Below the pieces are notes generated by a model. The model was not told where the DNA came from. It made no database searches and worked only from the letters and a program-made list of their open reading frames with translations. Below, one piece after another: positions 5,595 to 14,338 of a DNA stretch of 15,681 nt; position 1 is the stretch's first letter; the number at the start of each line of letters is the position of its first letter. The translations under genes were made by a program, and so were the position numbers. Origin of the DNA: Betaproteobacteria bacterium (GTDB taxonomy: Bacteria; Pseudomonadota; Gammaproteobacteria; Burkholderiales; Burkholderiaceae_C). Location of the stretch: the NCBI GenBank assembly GCA_005882155.1, contig VBCQ01000224.1, positions 1-15,681 of the forward strand, given 5' to 3'.

Positions 5595-8500
5595 TCACCG
5601 CTTGGCCGGCTCGTTGCCCGCCGATGCAGGCGAAGTTTGCGCCTCGATCTCGGGAATCGGGTCACCGAGCTTGCGCTCGACGCGGTCGATCTTCGGGTCG
5701 GCCCACGGTCCGGTGACGCGAAACTCGCGCGTTCCGGCCTGCGTCAGCGGCTTGCGCAGGAACACCTGCGCGAGAAAAGTGCCGAGCCCGACGGCGGGGT
5801 TGATCACCGCATACGCGAGCGACGCGGTGCCGGCGTTGATCTCGGGGACGACGATGACGCGCAAGTCCTGCGTCTCGCGCGCGATGTCGGCGTTGCCCTC
5901 CATCAGCACGACCGCTTGCACGCCGCGCATGCGCAGGTTGTTGGTGTGGGCGACGCCCTGGTTGATGCTCACGTCGCCGCTCAGGTTGTCGAACGCGAAG
6001 CCTTCCTGGAACAGGTCGCGAAAGTCGAGCGCGAGACGGCGCGGCAGCGACTGCAGGCTCAGCACGCTGAGCAGGCGCGCCGCGCCGGCCTGCGCCTTGA
6101 GAAATTGGCCGCCTTCGATCGCGACATTGAACTGGCCGGCCAGGCTCGCGTAGTCGATCGCGAGCGGCGAGCCGAGCCACGAAATCTGGCCCGATAGGCT
6201 TCCCTTGCCGCCGCGCACCGCCTTCGGTGTGCCGACGCGATCGAGGAACGCGCCGCTGTCGGTCAGGTCGAGCTTGAAGTCGAGCACCGCGCGCCGCCGC
6301 GTCGGGGTCGAGCCGGCAGTGGTCGAACCGCTCGGCGTCACCGCGGCCCAGTTGCCGGTCGCGTTGAAGCGCGCTTCCGGCGTCGTCATCACGAGGCGCG
6401 TCAGGCGCCAGTCGCGAATCGTGTCGCGGCCTTCGCCGGCGAGACGGTTCACCGCTTCGACCTCGACCCGGCCGAGCCGCTTGCCGCGCAGCTCGAAGTC
6501 GTCGACGACGATGTCGAGCGCCGGCACCGTCGACGGCTGCTGGTCGAGCAGTTGCGCCACGTCGTCGGCATCGCTCTTCGGCAGCGAGAGCCGCGACAGC
6601 CGCGCGTAGACGCGACCGGCCGCGCCGCCGCCGCGCCGCGCCGGGCGGAATTCGACGTAACCGTTGAGCTGCTCGGCGTCGACATTGGCGCGCCACAGGC
6701 CGTCGTCCTGCGAGACGCCGGCGACGACCTTGCTCAAGTGGCGCGAGCCGATCAGCACGTCCTGCGCGCGCAGCGCGATCGCGGTCGGTGCATAGCCGCC
6801 GTCCGACGCCGCGTCGCCGCCACCGCCTGCCGCTGAAGTCGTCGTCAGCCCGCCCCACAGCTTCGCTGCGATCGCCTCCCAGGCATCGACGTTGACGCTC
6901 GCGAGGCTGATGTTCGCCGAAACGCCGCCGGTCGGCGATGGCGCGGGTTCGAGCACGCCGACGCCGCCGCGCAGCACTTTGGTCGTGTCGCCCGACACGT
7001 CGCGCAGGTACAGCGCCTGCACGACGCTGCCGAGCTCGAAGCGCAGGCTGTCGCGCGCGCTCTGACCCGCCGCAAGCGTCTCTGTCGCGAGCGTCGTCTG
7101 GTAGCGCAACGGCAGCGCGGCCTCGGCAGGTTTGCGCAACGGCGCCGGCAATTCGGATCCGAGGCCGACCAGGTTGCTGGTGATGCTGACCTCGGCGTGG
7201 CCATGAACGACCGCGACGCCGATTCGATAGCCGGCCTGCCCGCTGAGCGACGCGGCAAGCCGCGACAGCGCGCCGATTTCCGGGGCGCGCCGCAAGCCGT
7301 CGGCCGTCGCGGTGCCGACGCCGCCGAAGCGCAGCGAGCCGTCGGGCTGCGTCGCACCGTCGAAACTCAGATCGCCGCCGAGCACGCGCGCCGTCGCACC
7401 GGCGACGCTGAAGCCTTTCTGGCTGAAGTCGACGCGCGCACGCGTCGATGCCAGCAGCGGCGTATCGGCGCTCAAGCGCACGTCGTTGCCGGCGAGCAGC
7501 ACGCTGCCTTTGACGGTGGACGCGCTCGCCTCGCCGAGCGGGATCGCGAGCGCGAGCTTCAGCTCGGCGATGCCGCTGCCGCTGGCCTGCGCGAGCGCGC
7601 GGCCGGTCCAGCCACCGACCGGCGACGCGTTGACGAAGCGCAGCATGTCGGCGAGCGGGCCGCGCCCACTGCCGTCGAGCGCCAACACCGCATGGTCGGT
7701 GAGGCTGCGGATGCCGCCTTGCACGCGGGTCAGCTCGACGCCGTACAGCTGCGCGCGCGCGTTGCGAATCTCCATCGACGCGCGGTCGAAGATCAGCTCG
7801 CCGCTGACCTTGGTGAATGCCGGCCACGGCGACTCGCGTGCCGGCTCGGCGCCGATTGCCGGCACGCTCGGCACGTAGGCGAAGCTCACGTCGTCGACAT
7901 GGCCGGCGATGCGGAATTCGCCTTCCTTCGGGTCGCGAATGCGGTGGAACGGAAAGTCCCACAAATCGCCGCGAACGCGAAAGCCGAGGTTGCTGACGCT
8001 GCCGCCGTGCACCGCGCGCGCGACGTAGCTGCGCGTGTCTTCGGGAATGCCGAGAGGCAGATATCGCGCGACGCGTTCGGCCATGCCATGGGTGATCGTG
8101 CCGGTCAATTCGAGCTGGCCGGGGAAGCGCCCGCCGCGCGCCGTGCCGGCGCCGGCACCGGTCGACCAGCTCGCGCTGAGCTCGCCTTGCGCATCGGCGT
8201 TGGCGAATTTCGCGTCCTTCACTTGCAGCGACACCTTCGGCGGCGCGTCCTTGGTTTTCGCGGCGTCGATGCGCCACTGCAGCAGCGCGCTGAAGCGGTC
8301 CATCGGCAGCAGCGGGTCGTCGAACACACCGGGCAGCTCGATGCTGCCGGCGTTCAGCGCGAGCTGCGCCTCACCGCCTTTCTCGGTCGCGTGCAGGCTC
8401 AGCGTCGCGTTGTGCAACCCGGGGCGGCCGACGCTGCCCGGCTCGGTGGCCGGCTTGGCAGCGAGCGACAGGCCGCTCAGCTGGCCTTTGACCTGGTACT

Positions 8501-9773
8501 TCTCGGGTTGGTCGAGCGGGCCGTCCCAATGCGCGGCCAAGTCGCTCGCGATGCCCTGCGGGCTCAGCTCGGCGAGCAGCTTGCGCAGCGCGTCGCCGAG
8601 CGGCACGCGGGTCGCAATCTGGCTCATCAGCGCGAAGTCGAGCCGCTGCGCGCTGAACTCGCCGCCGCTCGACGGCTCGCCTACGCGCTGGCGCCAGACG
8701 AGCTTCATGTCGCTGCGCGGCCAGCGGATGCCGTCGGCGGTCAGAAAGCCGAACTGCTGCGCGGCGATCGTCAGCCCTTCGGCGTTGCGCTGCCCGGCGA
8801 GACGCCCTTCGATCTGTTCGAGGCCGATCGCATCGACCTCGCGCGACAGGCGCAGCGTGACTTCGCGCAGCGCGAGGTCGACGGTCGCGTCCTGCGGCTG
8901 GCCGTTGTGCACGTCGAGCCAGGCACGCAGCGCGCCGTCGCCTTCGCTCAATTCGAACGGCAGCGTGACGTGGCGGCGCAGCTCGCTCACGTCGGCGCGC
9001 GGCATTTCGGCGTAGACCAGGCCGCTCCAATGCCGCCAGTCGCCGCTGTCGCTGAGCAGCGACTGGGTGAAGCGAGCGCGCGCGCTGAAACGCTCGCCCC
9101 ACGCGGCCGGCGGCGTCGCGTCGAGGCGCATCTCGTGGCCGCGCAGGCTGTTGCGAACGATGATCTGCACGTCGGCGAGCGAGAGCGGCGGCACGTTGCG
9201 CTGCTCGTCGGTCCAGCGCAGCGACCCGCCGCGAATGACGAACTCGCGCTGCCTGAAGAACCAGTTGGCGGCGCCGTTGTCCTGCGCGTTGTCCGCTGCG
9301 CTGAAGTCGAGCCCGGCGACGAACAGGTGGCCTTGCCGGTCGCGCCGCACTTCGAGCTGCGCCCCGTCGATCAGCAGTTGCTCGAAGCGCACTTCGAGCG
9401 CGAGCAGCGAGCGCGGCGACAGCGCAGCGACGACGCGCGGCAGCGCGAGCGCGGGGCGTTTCTGCGCATCGAGAAGCACGACGTCGTGCAGCTCGACGGT
9501 CGGCATCCAGCCACCCGAGCGAACGCCGATCGTGCCAATTTGCACCGGAACACCGAGCACGCGGCTCGCTCGAGCTTCGATCTCGGGGCGCCATTGCGCG
9601 ATGTGCGGCAAAATCCCCCAGTGAAGTGTCAGCCAGGCGAGAAGCAATAAGCTCCACGCCGCAACGACCAGGCCTGCCAAGACCCGCGCCAGCCAGCGCA
9701 AGCGCGTCGCCATCGCGGCGCGCGGGGGGCTCGGCGCCGATGCAGCGGCAGTGACAGGCGCAACGATGGACAT
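5595..9773 (-). CDS. yhdP: YhdP, AsmA-like outer-membrane phospholipid transport protein
   Basis: A very large envelope protein (1392 residues from the chosen start) of the YhdP/TamB/AsmA group. Members are anchored in the inner membrane by one N-terminal helix and span the periplasm as a beta-rich groove that moves phospholipid to the outer membrane. The helix is seen at about residues 31-53 (LAGLVVAAWSLLLLAWLTLH). It is followed by ILPHIAQWRPEIEARASRVL, typical of the family's N-terminus, then long beta-strand-rich repeats. The AsmA-like C-terminal part contains INPAVGLGTFLAQVFLRKPL and EFRVTGPWADPKI. The start is uncertain: the ATG at 9773 leaves a short cytoplasmic leader, but an ATG at 9713 or a GTG at 9845 is also possible and none has a clear Shine-Dalgarno sequence. 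The nitrilase gene follows within ten bases. In enterics yhdP is followed by tldD, which is not in this window. Confidence 0.93.
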   Translation of the reverse strand: MSIVAPVTAAASAPSPPRAAMATRLRWLARVLAGLVVAAWSLLLLAWLTLHWGILPHIAQWRPEIEARASRVLGVPVQIGTIGVRSGGWMPTVELHDVVLLDAQKRPALALPRVVAALSPRSLLALEVRFEQLLIDGAQLEVRRDRQGHLFVAGLDFSAADNAQDNGAANWFFRQREFVIRGGSLRWTDEQRNVPPLSLADVQIIVRNSLRGHEMRLDATPPAAWGERFSARARFTQSLLSDSGDWRHWSGLVYAEMPRADVSELRRHVTLPFELSEGDGALRAWLDVHNGQPQDATVDLALREVTLRLSREVDAIGLEQIEGRLAGQRNAEGLTIAAQQFGFLTADGIRWPRSDMKLVWRQRVGEPSSGGEFSAQRLDFALMSQIATRVPLGDALRKLLAELSPQGIASDLAAHWDGPLDQPEKYQVKGQLSGLSLAAKPATEPGSVGRPGLHNATLSLHATEKGGEAQLALNAGSIELPGVFDDPLLPMDRFSALLQWRIDAAKTKDAPPKVSLQVKDAKFANADAQGELSASWSTGAGAGTARGGRFPGQLELTGTITHGMAERVARYLPLGIPEDTRSYVARAVHGGSVSNLGFRVRGDLWDFPFHRIRDPKEGEFRIAGHVDDVSFAYVPSVPAIGAEPARESPWPAFTKVSGELIFDRASMEIRNARAQLYGVELTRVQGGIRSLTDHAVLALDGSGRGPLADMLRFVNASPVGGWTGRALAQASGSGIAELKLALAIPLGEASASTVKGSVLLAGNDVRLSADTPLLASTRARVDFSQKGFSVAGATARVLGGDLSFDGATQPDGSLRFGGVGTATADGLRRAPEIGALSRLAASLSGQAGYRIGVAVVHGHAEVSITSNLVGLGSELPAPLRKPAEAALPLRYQTTLATETLAAGQSARDSLRFELGSVVQALYLRDVSGDTTKVLRGGVGVLEPAPSPTGGVSANISLASVNVDAWEAIAAKLWGGLTTTSAAGGGGDAASDGGYAPTAIALRAQDVLIGSRHLSKVVAGVSQDDGLWRANVDAEQLNGYVEFRPARRGGGAAGRVYARLSRLSLPKSDADDVAQLLDQQPSTVPALDIVVDDFELRGKRLGRVEVEAVNRLAGEGRDTIRDWRLTRLVMTTPEARFNATGNWAAVTPSGSTTAGSTPTRRRAVLDFKLDLTDSGAFLDRVGTPKAVRGGKGSLSGQISWLGSPLAIDYASLAGQFNVAIEGGQFLKAQAGAARLLSVLSLQSLPRRLALDFRDLFQEGFAFDNLSGDVSINQGVAHTNNLRMRGVQAVVLMEGNADIARETQDLRVIVVPEINAGTASLAYAVINPAVGLGTFLAQVFLRKPLTQAGTREFRVTGPWADPKIDRVERKLGDPIPEIEAQTSPASAGNEPAKR

Positions 9774-9912
9774 GAACGAGTTGGGGAGCCGCAAGACGGC
9801 AGGGCAGTGTGCGGATCGACGCCGCGCGGAGTGCTTTTTTTCCACAGTCGGAACCGTTTCCCCCTCGGTCCGCAGTGCGCCGGCAATCTAGCACAGACCC
9901 CTCAAAGTCCCC
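9774..9912. promoter_or_regulatory. Divergent yhdP/glnE control region
   Basis: These 139 bases are the longest gap in the window and must hold promoters for two divergent operons. A T7 run (9835-9841) stands out in otherwise GC-rich DNA. GGAACCGTTTCC (9850-9861) is an imperfect palindrome resembling LacI-family sites. On the minus strand TAGATT (9890-9885) could be a -10 element for yhdP, but no fitting -35 sequence is seen. No convincing promoter for glnE was found. Confidence 0.35.
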
Positions 9913-12681
9913 ATGGGTTCCCTGCCAACCGCACCGCTCAATGCCGTCGCCGATGTCGTCGATGTGGTGATCTCTCCAGCGCCGCTGGCGCTTGCCGAGC
10001 ACAGCCGTTTCGTGCAGCGGGTTCGTCGCCGCTATGCGGGCGAATTGGCGTTGTTGCCGAGCGGACTGCCCGGGCGTGAGACGGTGAGCGCGTTGGTGCA
10101 AGAGCTGCATGCGGCCGGCCGCAGCCTGCCGAGTGCGCTGCGCGTGACGCGCCAGCTGGTGCTCGAGCGTTTGGCGGTGCTCGACATCGAGCAGGGCGCG
10201 ACAGTGCACGAGGTGACGCAGGCGATGACCGAGCTCGCCGAAGCGACGCTCGACATTGCGCTCGCGCGTGCGCAAGCCGAGCAGGACGCACGCTACGGTG
10301 CGCCGCGCAACGAGGCCGGCCAGCGAATCGACTTCTGGGTCGTCGGCATGGGCAAGCTCGGCGCGCGCGAGCTCAACGTGTCCTCCGACATCGACATCGT
10401 CTACATCTACGAAGAAGATGGTCAGACCGACGGCGCCGAGCGGGTCAGCGCGCACGAGTATTTCAGCGCGGTCGCGCGCAGCCTCTACGCGTTGATCGGC
10501 GACACCACCGAAGACGGCTTCGTGTTCCGCGTCGACCTCGCGCTGCGGCCCAACGGCCACTCGGGCCCGCCGGTGGTGAGCCTCGCGATGCTCGAGGAAT
10601 ACCTGCAGGTGCAGGGCCGCGAGTGGGAGCGCTTCGCTTGGCTGAAGAGCCGCGTCGTCGCGCCGCGCGAGAGCGTTCGCAACGGTCGCGCGCTCGGGTT
10701 GCGTGCGATGGTCGCCGCTTTTGTCTACCGCCGCTACCTCGACTACGGCGTGTTCGAGGGTTTGCGCCAGCTGCATCGCAAGGTGCGCGACGAAGCGCAG
10801 CGCCGCGCCGCCGGCCGGCCCGAGCGCGCCAACGACGTCAAGCTGTCGCGCGGCGGCATCCGCGAGATCGAGTTCATCGTCCAGCTGCTGCTCGTCGTGC
10901 GCGGCGGCCAGTTTCCCGAGATCCGCACCCGCTCGACCCTGAAGGCGCTCGACAAGCTCGCCGCTGGCGGGCTGATGAAGCCGGCGAGCGCGCAGCGCCT
11001 CGCGCAGGCCTACATCTTCCTGCGGCGCGTCGAGCACCGCATCCAGTACCTCGACGACCAGCAGACGCATTTGCTGCCGACGGCCGACGGCGATCTCGGC
11101 TGGATCGCGCGCAGCCTCGGCTTGTCGTGCAACGCCGATGCCTGCGAGCTGCTCGACTGCCTGGGCGAGACGCGCGAGATCGTCGCCACCGAGTTCGACC
11201 TGCTGCTGCACGACGGGCGCTCGCCCGGCAGCGGCAGCAGCGGCGGCTGCCGCCAATGCGGGCCGGCGCCGCAGCCGGTCGACAGCGAGATCTTCATCGA
11301 GCGCTTGCCGCCTGAGCTCGCGGATCGAGTCAGGCAATGGTGCGAGCAGCCGCGCATCGAGCGGCTGCGCGACGACAGCAAGATGCGGCTCGCCAAGCTG
11401 ATCGGCCGCGCCGCGCAGGCGGTGCACGAGTCGCGTTGCACGATGGACGCGGCGATCCGCTTCATCGACTGGGTCGAGCCGCTGCTGCGGCGCGAAAGCT
11501 ATCTCGCGCTGCTGGTCGAGCGGCCCGAAGTGCAGAACCGCCTGCTGCGCCTGCTCGGCCTCGCGCGCTGGCCGATGCGCTACCTGATGCTGCACCCCGG
11601 CGTCATCGACGAGCTTGCCGACGAGCGCTTGCTGCACGGCCGCTTCGACGCGGCCGAGTACATCGCCGACCTCGAGGCGCGCCACAAGGCGTGGGAGCGA
11701 TCCGGCCAGGCCGACGAGGAGTCGCTGCCCGACACGTTGCGGCGTGCGCATCATGCCGAGGTGTTCCGCACGCTGGTGCGCGACGTCGAGGGTCACATCA
11801 CGGTCGAGCAGGTGGCCGACGACTTGTCGGCGCTTGCCGATGCGACGCTCGATTGCGCGCTGCGCTGGTCGTGGCAGCACCTGAAGCAGCGCCATCGCGA
11901 TGCGCCGCGCTTTGCCGTGATCGCCTACGGCAAGCTCGGCGGTAAGGAGCTCGGCTACGGCAGCGACCTCGACCTCGTTTTTCTCTACGACGATGACGAC
12001 GAGCGCGCCGGCGAGGTCTACGGCGCTTTCGTTCGCAAGCTGATCCACTGGCTGACCTTGCGCACCGCGGCGGGCGAGCTGTTCGACATCGACACCGCGT
12101 TGCGTCCGAACGGCAACTCGGGACTGCTCGTCACCTCGCTCGCGAGCTTTGCGCATTACCAGAGCGGACGCGGCAGCAACACTGCGTGGACCTGGGAGCA
12201 TCAGGCGGTGACGCGGGCGCGCTGGTGCGCCGGAACGCGCGAGCTCGAGCCGCATTTCGAGGCGGTGCGCCGTGCCGTGCTGCGCGCGCCGCGCGACGCG
12301 CAGGCGTTGCGCAGCGAGGTGCAGACGATGCGCGAGAAGCTGCGCGCGGCGCGACCCGTCGCGCCCGCGCGCTTCGACGTCAAGCACAGCCCCGGCGGCA
12401 TGGTCGACGCCGAGTTCGCGGTGCAGGCGCTGGTGCTCGCGCACAGTGCAACGCATCCGCAGCTGATGGACAACGTCGGCAACATCGCGCTGCTGCAACG
12501 CGCCGAAGACTGCAAGCTGCTGCCGTCGGGCGTCGGCAGCGCCGCGGCCGACGCCTACCGCGAGCTGCGCCGGGCCCAGCACCGCGCGCGGCTCGACGAG
12601 CAACCAACGCAACTCGCCGCCGACGCGATGGCGCTGCAGCGCGATGCGGTGACGGCGCTGTGGCGCGCGGTGTTTGGCTGA
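9913..12681 (+). CDS. glnE: Glutamine synthetase adenylyltransferase / deadenylylase
   Basis: GlnE attaches and removes AMP on a tyrosine of glutamine synthetase, tuning nitrogen assimilation in response to PII protein and glutamine. The 922-residue protein shows both nucleotidyltransferase halves: the N-terminal deadenylylase motif GMGKLGARELNVSSDIDI (145-162) with DLALRPNGHSGP after it, and the C-terminal adenylylase motif GKLGGKELGYGSDLDL (673-688) with DTALRPNGNSG after it. KLSRGGIREIEF and KHSPGGMVDAEF are the matching acidic motifs that follow each half. A Gly/Ser-rich linker with CRQCG, at about residues 436-452, separates the halves. The length is close to E. coli GlnE (946). The ATG at 9913 lacks a clear Shine-Dalgarno sequence. 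The stop overlaps the next gene by eight bases, placing glnE at the head of a three-gene operon. Confidence 0.97.
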   Translation: MGSLPTAPLNAVADVVDVVISPAPLALAEHSRFVQRVRRRYAGELALLPSGLPGRETVSALVQELHAAGRSLPSALRVTRQLVLERLAVLDIEQGATVHEVTQAMTELAEATLDIALARAQAEQDARYGAPRNEAGQRIDFWVVGMGKLGARELNVSSDIDIVYIYEEDGQTDGAERVSAHEYFSAVARSLYALIGDTTEDGFVFRVDLALRPNGHSGPPVVSLAMLEEYLQVQGREWERFAWLKSRVVAPRESVRNGRALGLRAMVAAFVYRRYLDYGVFEGLRQLHRKVRDEAQRRAAGRPERANDVKLSRGGIREIEFIVQLLLVVRGGQFPEIRTRSTLKALDKLAAGGLMKPASAQRLAQAYIFLRRVEHRIQYLDDQQTHLLPTADGDLGWIARSLGLSCNADACELLDCLGETREIVATEFDLLLHDGRSPGSGSSGGCRQCGPAPQPVDSEIFIERLPPELADRVRQWCEQPRIERLRDDSKMRLAKLIGRAAQAVHESRCTMDAAIRFIDWVEPLLRRESYLALLVERPEVQNRLLRLLGLARWPMRYLMLHPGVIDELADERLLHGRFDAAEYIADLEARHKAWERSGQADEESLPDTLRRAHHAEVFRTLVRDVEGHITVEQVADDLSALADATLDCALRWSWQHLKQRHRDAPRFAVIAYGKLGGKELGYGSDLDLVFLYDDDDERAGEVYGAFVRKLIHWLTLRTAAGELFDIDTALRPNGNSGLLVTSLASFAHYQSGRGSNTAWTWEHQAVTRARWCAGTRELEPHFEAVRRAVLRAPRDAQALRSEVQTMREKLRAARPVAPARFDVKHSPGGMVDAEFAVQALVLAHSATHPQLMDNVGNIALLQRAEDCKLLPSGVGSAAADAYRELRRAQHRARLDEQPTQLAADAMALQRDAVTALWRAVFG

Positions 12682-13264
12682 ACGCCCACCGCGTTGGGCC
12701 TGGGCCGGCGTCGCCGCGCTGCTCGGCGTGATGGCCTTGATTGCGTGGCCGCTAGCCCCGTCGCGGCTCGACTGGCAACCCGCACTGGCGTTGTCGCAAC
12801 CCTGGCGCGCGTGGAGCGCGGTCGCGATTCACTACAGCGCGTTGCATCTGGCGGCGAACCTCGCCGGCGCGCTGCTGGTCGGCGCGCTCGGCCATGTCGC
12901 GCATGCACCGCGGCGCAGCGTCGTCGCCTGGCTCGTCGCCTGGCCGTTGACGCAGGCCGCGTTGCTCGTCGAGCCCGAGCTGCTGCATTACGGCGGGCTG
13001 TCGGGCGTGCTGCACGCCGGTGTCGCTGTCGTCGCGCTGCATTTGCTGTTCGTCGGCCCAGCGCGGCTCAGGCTGATCGGCGCGGCGATTCTCGCGGTGC
13101 TGCTCGCCAAGGTGGCGAGCGAAACGCCCTGGGCCGGCGCGCTGCGCCATCCGGCGGGCTGGGACATCGCAGTCGCGCCGCTGGCCCATGCGAGCGGCGT
13201 GCTGACCGGCGCTGCGTGCTCGCTCGTCGCCGAGCTGCTGCATCGTCGCAGGACGAAGCCGTGA
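12674..13264 (+). CDS. rrtA: Rhombosortase (rhomboid-family GlyGly-CTERM serine protease)
   Basis: A 196-residue multi-spanning membrane protease. Rhombosortases cut within or near the C-terminal GlyGly-CTERM anchor of exported proteins. The active site is visible: Ser110 in HYGGLSGVLHAG and His172 in PLAHASG, with the rhomboid helix-2 pattern HYSALHLAANLAG (His53, His58, Asn62) before it. Five to six hydrophobic helices can be drawn. The compact size and the H-Y-x-G-L-S-G-x-L-H pattern separate it from ordinary GlpG-like rhomboids. The start is a TTG at 12674, overlapping the glnE stop by eight bases; ATG at 12731 is the next option but would cut the first helix. It ends in a GTGA overlap with the following gene. 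A candidate substrate tail lies at 1-83. Confidence 0.87.
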   Translation: MAERPPRWAWAGVAALLGVMALIAWPLAPSRLDWQPALALSQPWRAWSAVAIHYSALHLAANLAGALLVGALGHVAHAPRRSVVAWLVAWPLTQAALLVEPELLHYGGLSGVLHAGVAVVALHLLFVGPARLRLIGAAILAVLLAKVASETPWAGALRHPAGWDIAVAPLAHASGVLTGAACSLVAELLHRRRTKP

Positions 13265-13776
13265 ACTCGTTGGCGGCGAGCTTCGCGCTGCGCCTCTCGA
13301 TCTGCGTGGCCTGTTCATGGTCGGCGTGGCGCTTCGGCGGCACCGAGCTCTTCGTCGCGAGCCTCGCCTTGTTCGGCTTGCTGCTTGCGCGTCCGTTGAT
13401 CGAGCTCGCGAGCGCGTTGCGCCGCCGCATGCGCGAGCTGGCGTATCGGCCGGTCGAAGGGCGCTTCTGGGCCTATCGCGGAACGCCGGTGCAAGTGCTT
13501 GAAGATGCGCAGCACTGGCGCTGGGTGCGCGCCGCCGATGTGCGCAAGATCGTCGGCTTCACCGCGAGCGATGGTGCGCTCGCACTGACCTATGCGAACC
13601 GCTACGGCGCGATGGGCCAACCGAGCGAGCCGCATTTCCGCGAAGACGCGTTGATCGCGCACTTGGCGAAGGAACGCACGCTCGCGACGCTGAAGTTTCG
13701 CCACTGGGTCGAGCGCGAGGTCGCTTTCCCGGCGCAGCGGTTGCGCGAGCGCTTCGGCGTCAAGCTCGAAAAGTGA
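13261..13776 (+). CDS. Conserved inner-membrane protein of unknown function
   Basis: This 171-residue protein begins with a GTG that forms a four-base GTGA overlap with the rhombosortase stop, so the two are probably translated together. Two hydrophobic segments (about residues 5-21 and 29-46) are followed by a soluble domain. That domain contains YRGTPVQVLEDAQHWRWV, ADVRKIVGFTASD, ALTYANRYGAMGQP and a basic C-terminus, KFRHWVEREVAFPAQRLRER. I recall proteins of this pattern in Burkholderiales annotated only as hypothetical. It may be an accessory to the rhombosortase, or just an operon neighbour. The gene ends six bases from the converging heptose-phosphate adenylyltransferase gene. Confidence 0.82.
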   Translation: MNSLAASFALRLSICVACSWSAWRFGGTELFVASLALFGLLLARPLIELASALRRRMRELAYRPVEGRFWAYRGTPVQVLEDAQHWRWVRAADVRKIVGFTASDGALALTYANRYGAMGQPSEPHFREDALIAHLAKERTLATLKFRHWVEREVAFPAQRLRERFGVKLEK

Positions 13777-13782
13777 GAGTCA

Positions 13783-14256
13783 TCAAGCTCGAATGCGCTT
13801 GACGAGCGCGGATGTCGAATAGCCGGCGACGAACGGCAGCGCGCGCGCGTCGCCGCCCCAGCCGCGCACGAGGCGGGTTTCGTCGAGCGCCTCGATGTCG
13901 TAGTCGCCCCCCTTCACGTACAGCTGCGGCCTCACCAGCGCCAGCAGCGCGAGCGGCGTGGCCTCGTCGAACAGGGTCACGAGACTCACGCTTTCGAGCG
14001 CGGCGAGCACGCAGGCACGGTCGAGCTCGCTGTTCAGCGGCCGGTCGGGCCCCTTGCCGAGCCCGCGTGCCGAGGCGTCGCTGTTCAGGCCGATGACGAG
14101 ACTCGCGCCGAGCTCGCGCGCCTGTGCCAAGTAGCTGACATGGCCGCGGTGCAGGATGTCGAACACGCCGTTGGTGAAGACGATGGGCCGTGCCAGTGCG
14201 GCGACGCGGCGATCGAGTTCCCTTCGCGGGCAAAGCTTGTCGAGAAAGTTCGGCAT
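13783..14256 (-). CDS. rfaE2: D-glycero-beta-D-manno-heptose 1-phosphate adenylyltransferase
   Basis: This enzyme makes ADP-D-glycero-beta-D-manno-heptose from the sugar phosphate and ATP, a late step in supplying heptose for the LPS inner core. The 157-residue protein is a single nucleotidyltransferase domain: FTNGVFDILHRGHVSYL (27-43) with the HxGH motif HRGH (36-39), GLNSDASARGLGKG (56-69), DRPLN (71-75), KGGDYD (115-120) and the C-terminal YSTSAL (146-151). The kinase half found fused in E. coli HldE is absent, so a separate RfaE1-type kinase is expected elsewhere. The ATG at 14256 is chosen because in-frame ATGs upstream (such as 14346) add an unrelated basic stretch that overlaps the divergent gene. 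No strong Shine-Dalgarno sequence is seen. Confidence 0.93.
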   Translation of the reverse strand: MPNFLDKLCPRRELDRRVAALARPIVFTNGVFDILHRGHVSYLAQARELGASLVIGLNSDASARGLGKGPDRPLNSELDRACVLAALESVSLVTLFDEATPLALLALVRPQLYVKGGDYDIEALDETRLVRGWGGDARALPFVAGYSTSALVKRIRA

Positions 14257-14303
14257 GGCGCGTGATTGTCGCTTGCGCAACAGTTCGCGCGGCGTGTTCC
14301 GCC

Positions 14304-14309
14304 TAGACT
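14304..14309 (+). promoter_or_regulatory. Possible -10 element for the glutathione S-transferase gene
   Basis: TAGACT matches the -10 consensus at four of six positions and lies 29 bases before the start codon, a likely distance. No good -35 hexamer is seen 16-18 bases upstream. The 82-base divergent gap to rfaE2 (14257-14338) must hold promoters for both genes. Confidence 0.3.
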
Positions 14310-14338
14310 TCGCGTGACGCTTCATCGGAGACCCGACC

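Noticed and set aside
7197..9650. An 817-codon open frame on the + strand opposite yhdP
   Set aside because: Its translation is Arg/Ala/Gln-rich with no recognisable motif. It lies antisense to a clear yhdP and is the expected result of high-GC codon bias.
9811..9841. Intrinsic terminator ending in the T7 run before glnE
   Set aside because: The possible GCGG / CCGC stem is only 4 bp and lies too far from the T's, and no + strand gene upstream needs a terminator.
11210..11290. Gly/Ser linker with CRQCG in GlnE as a possible novel metal site
   Set aside because: I recall a similar CxxCG linker in other Burkholderiales GlnE proteins, and two cysteines alone do not support a metal site.
8371..12612. 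A 1413-codon minus-strand open frame crossing glnE and yhdP
   Set aside because: It is antisense to glnE and out of frame with yhdP, low-complexity and without domain signatures; a shadow frame.
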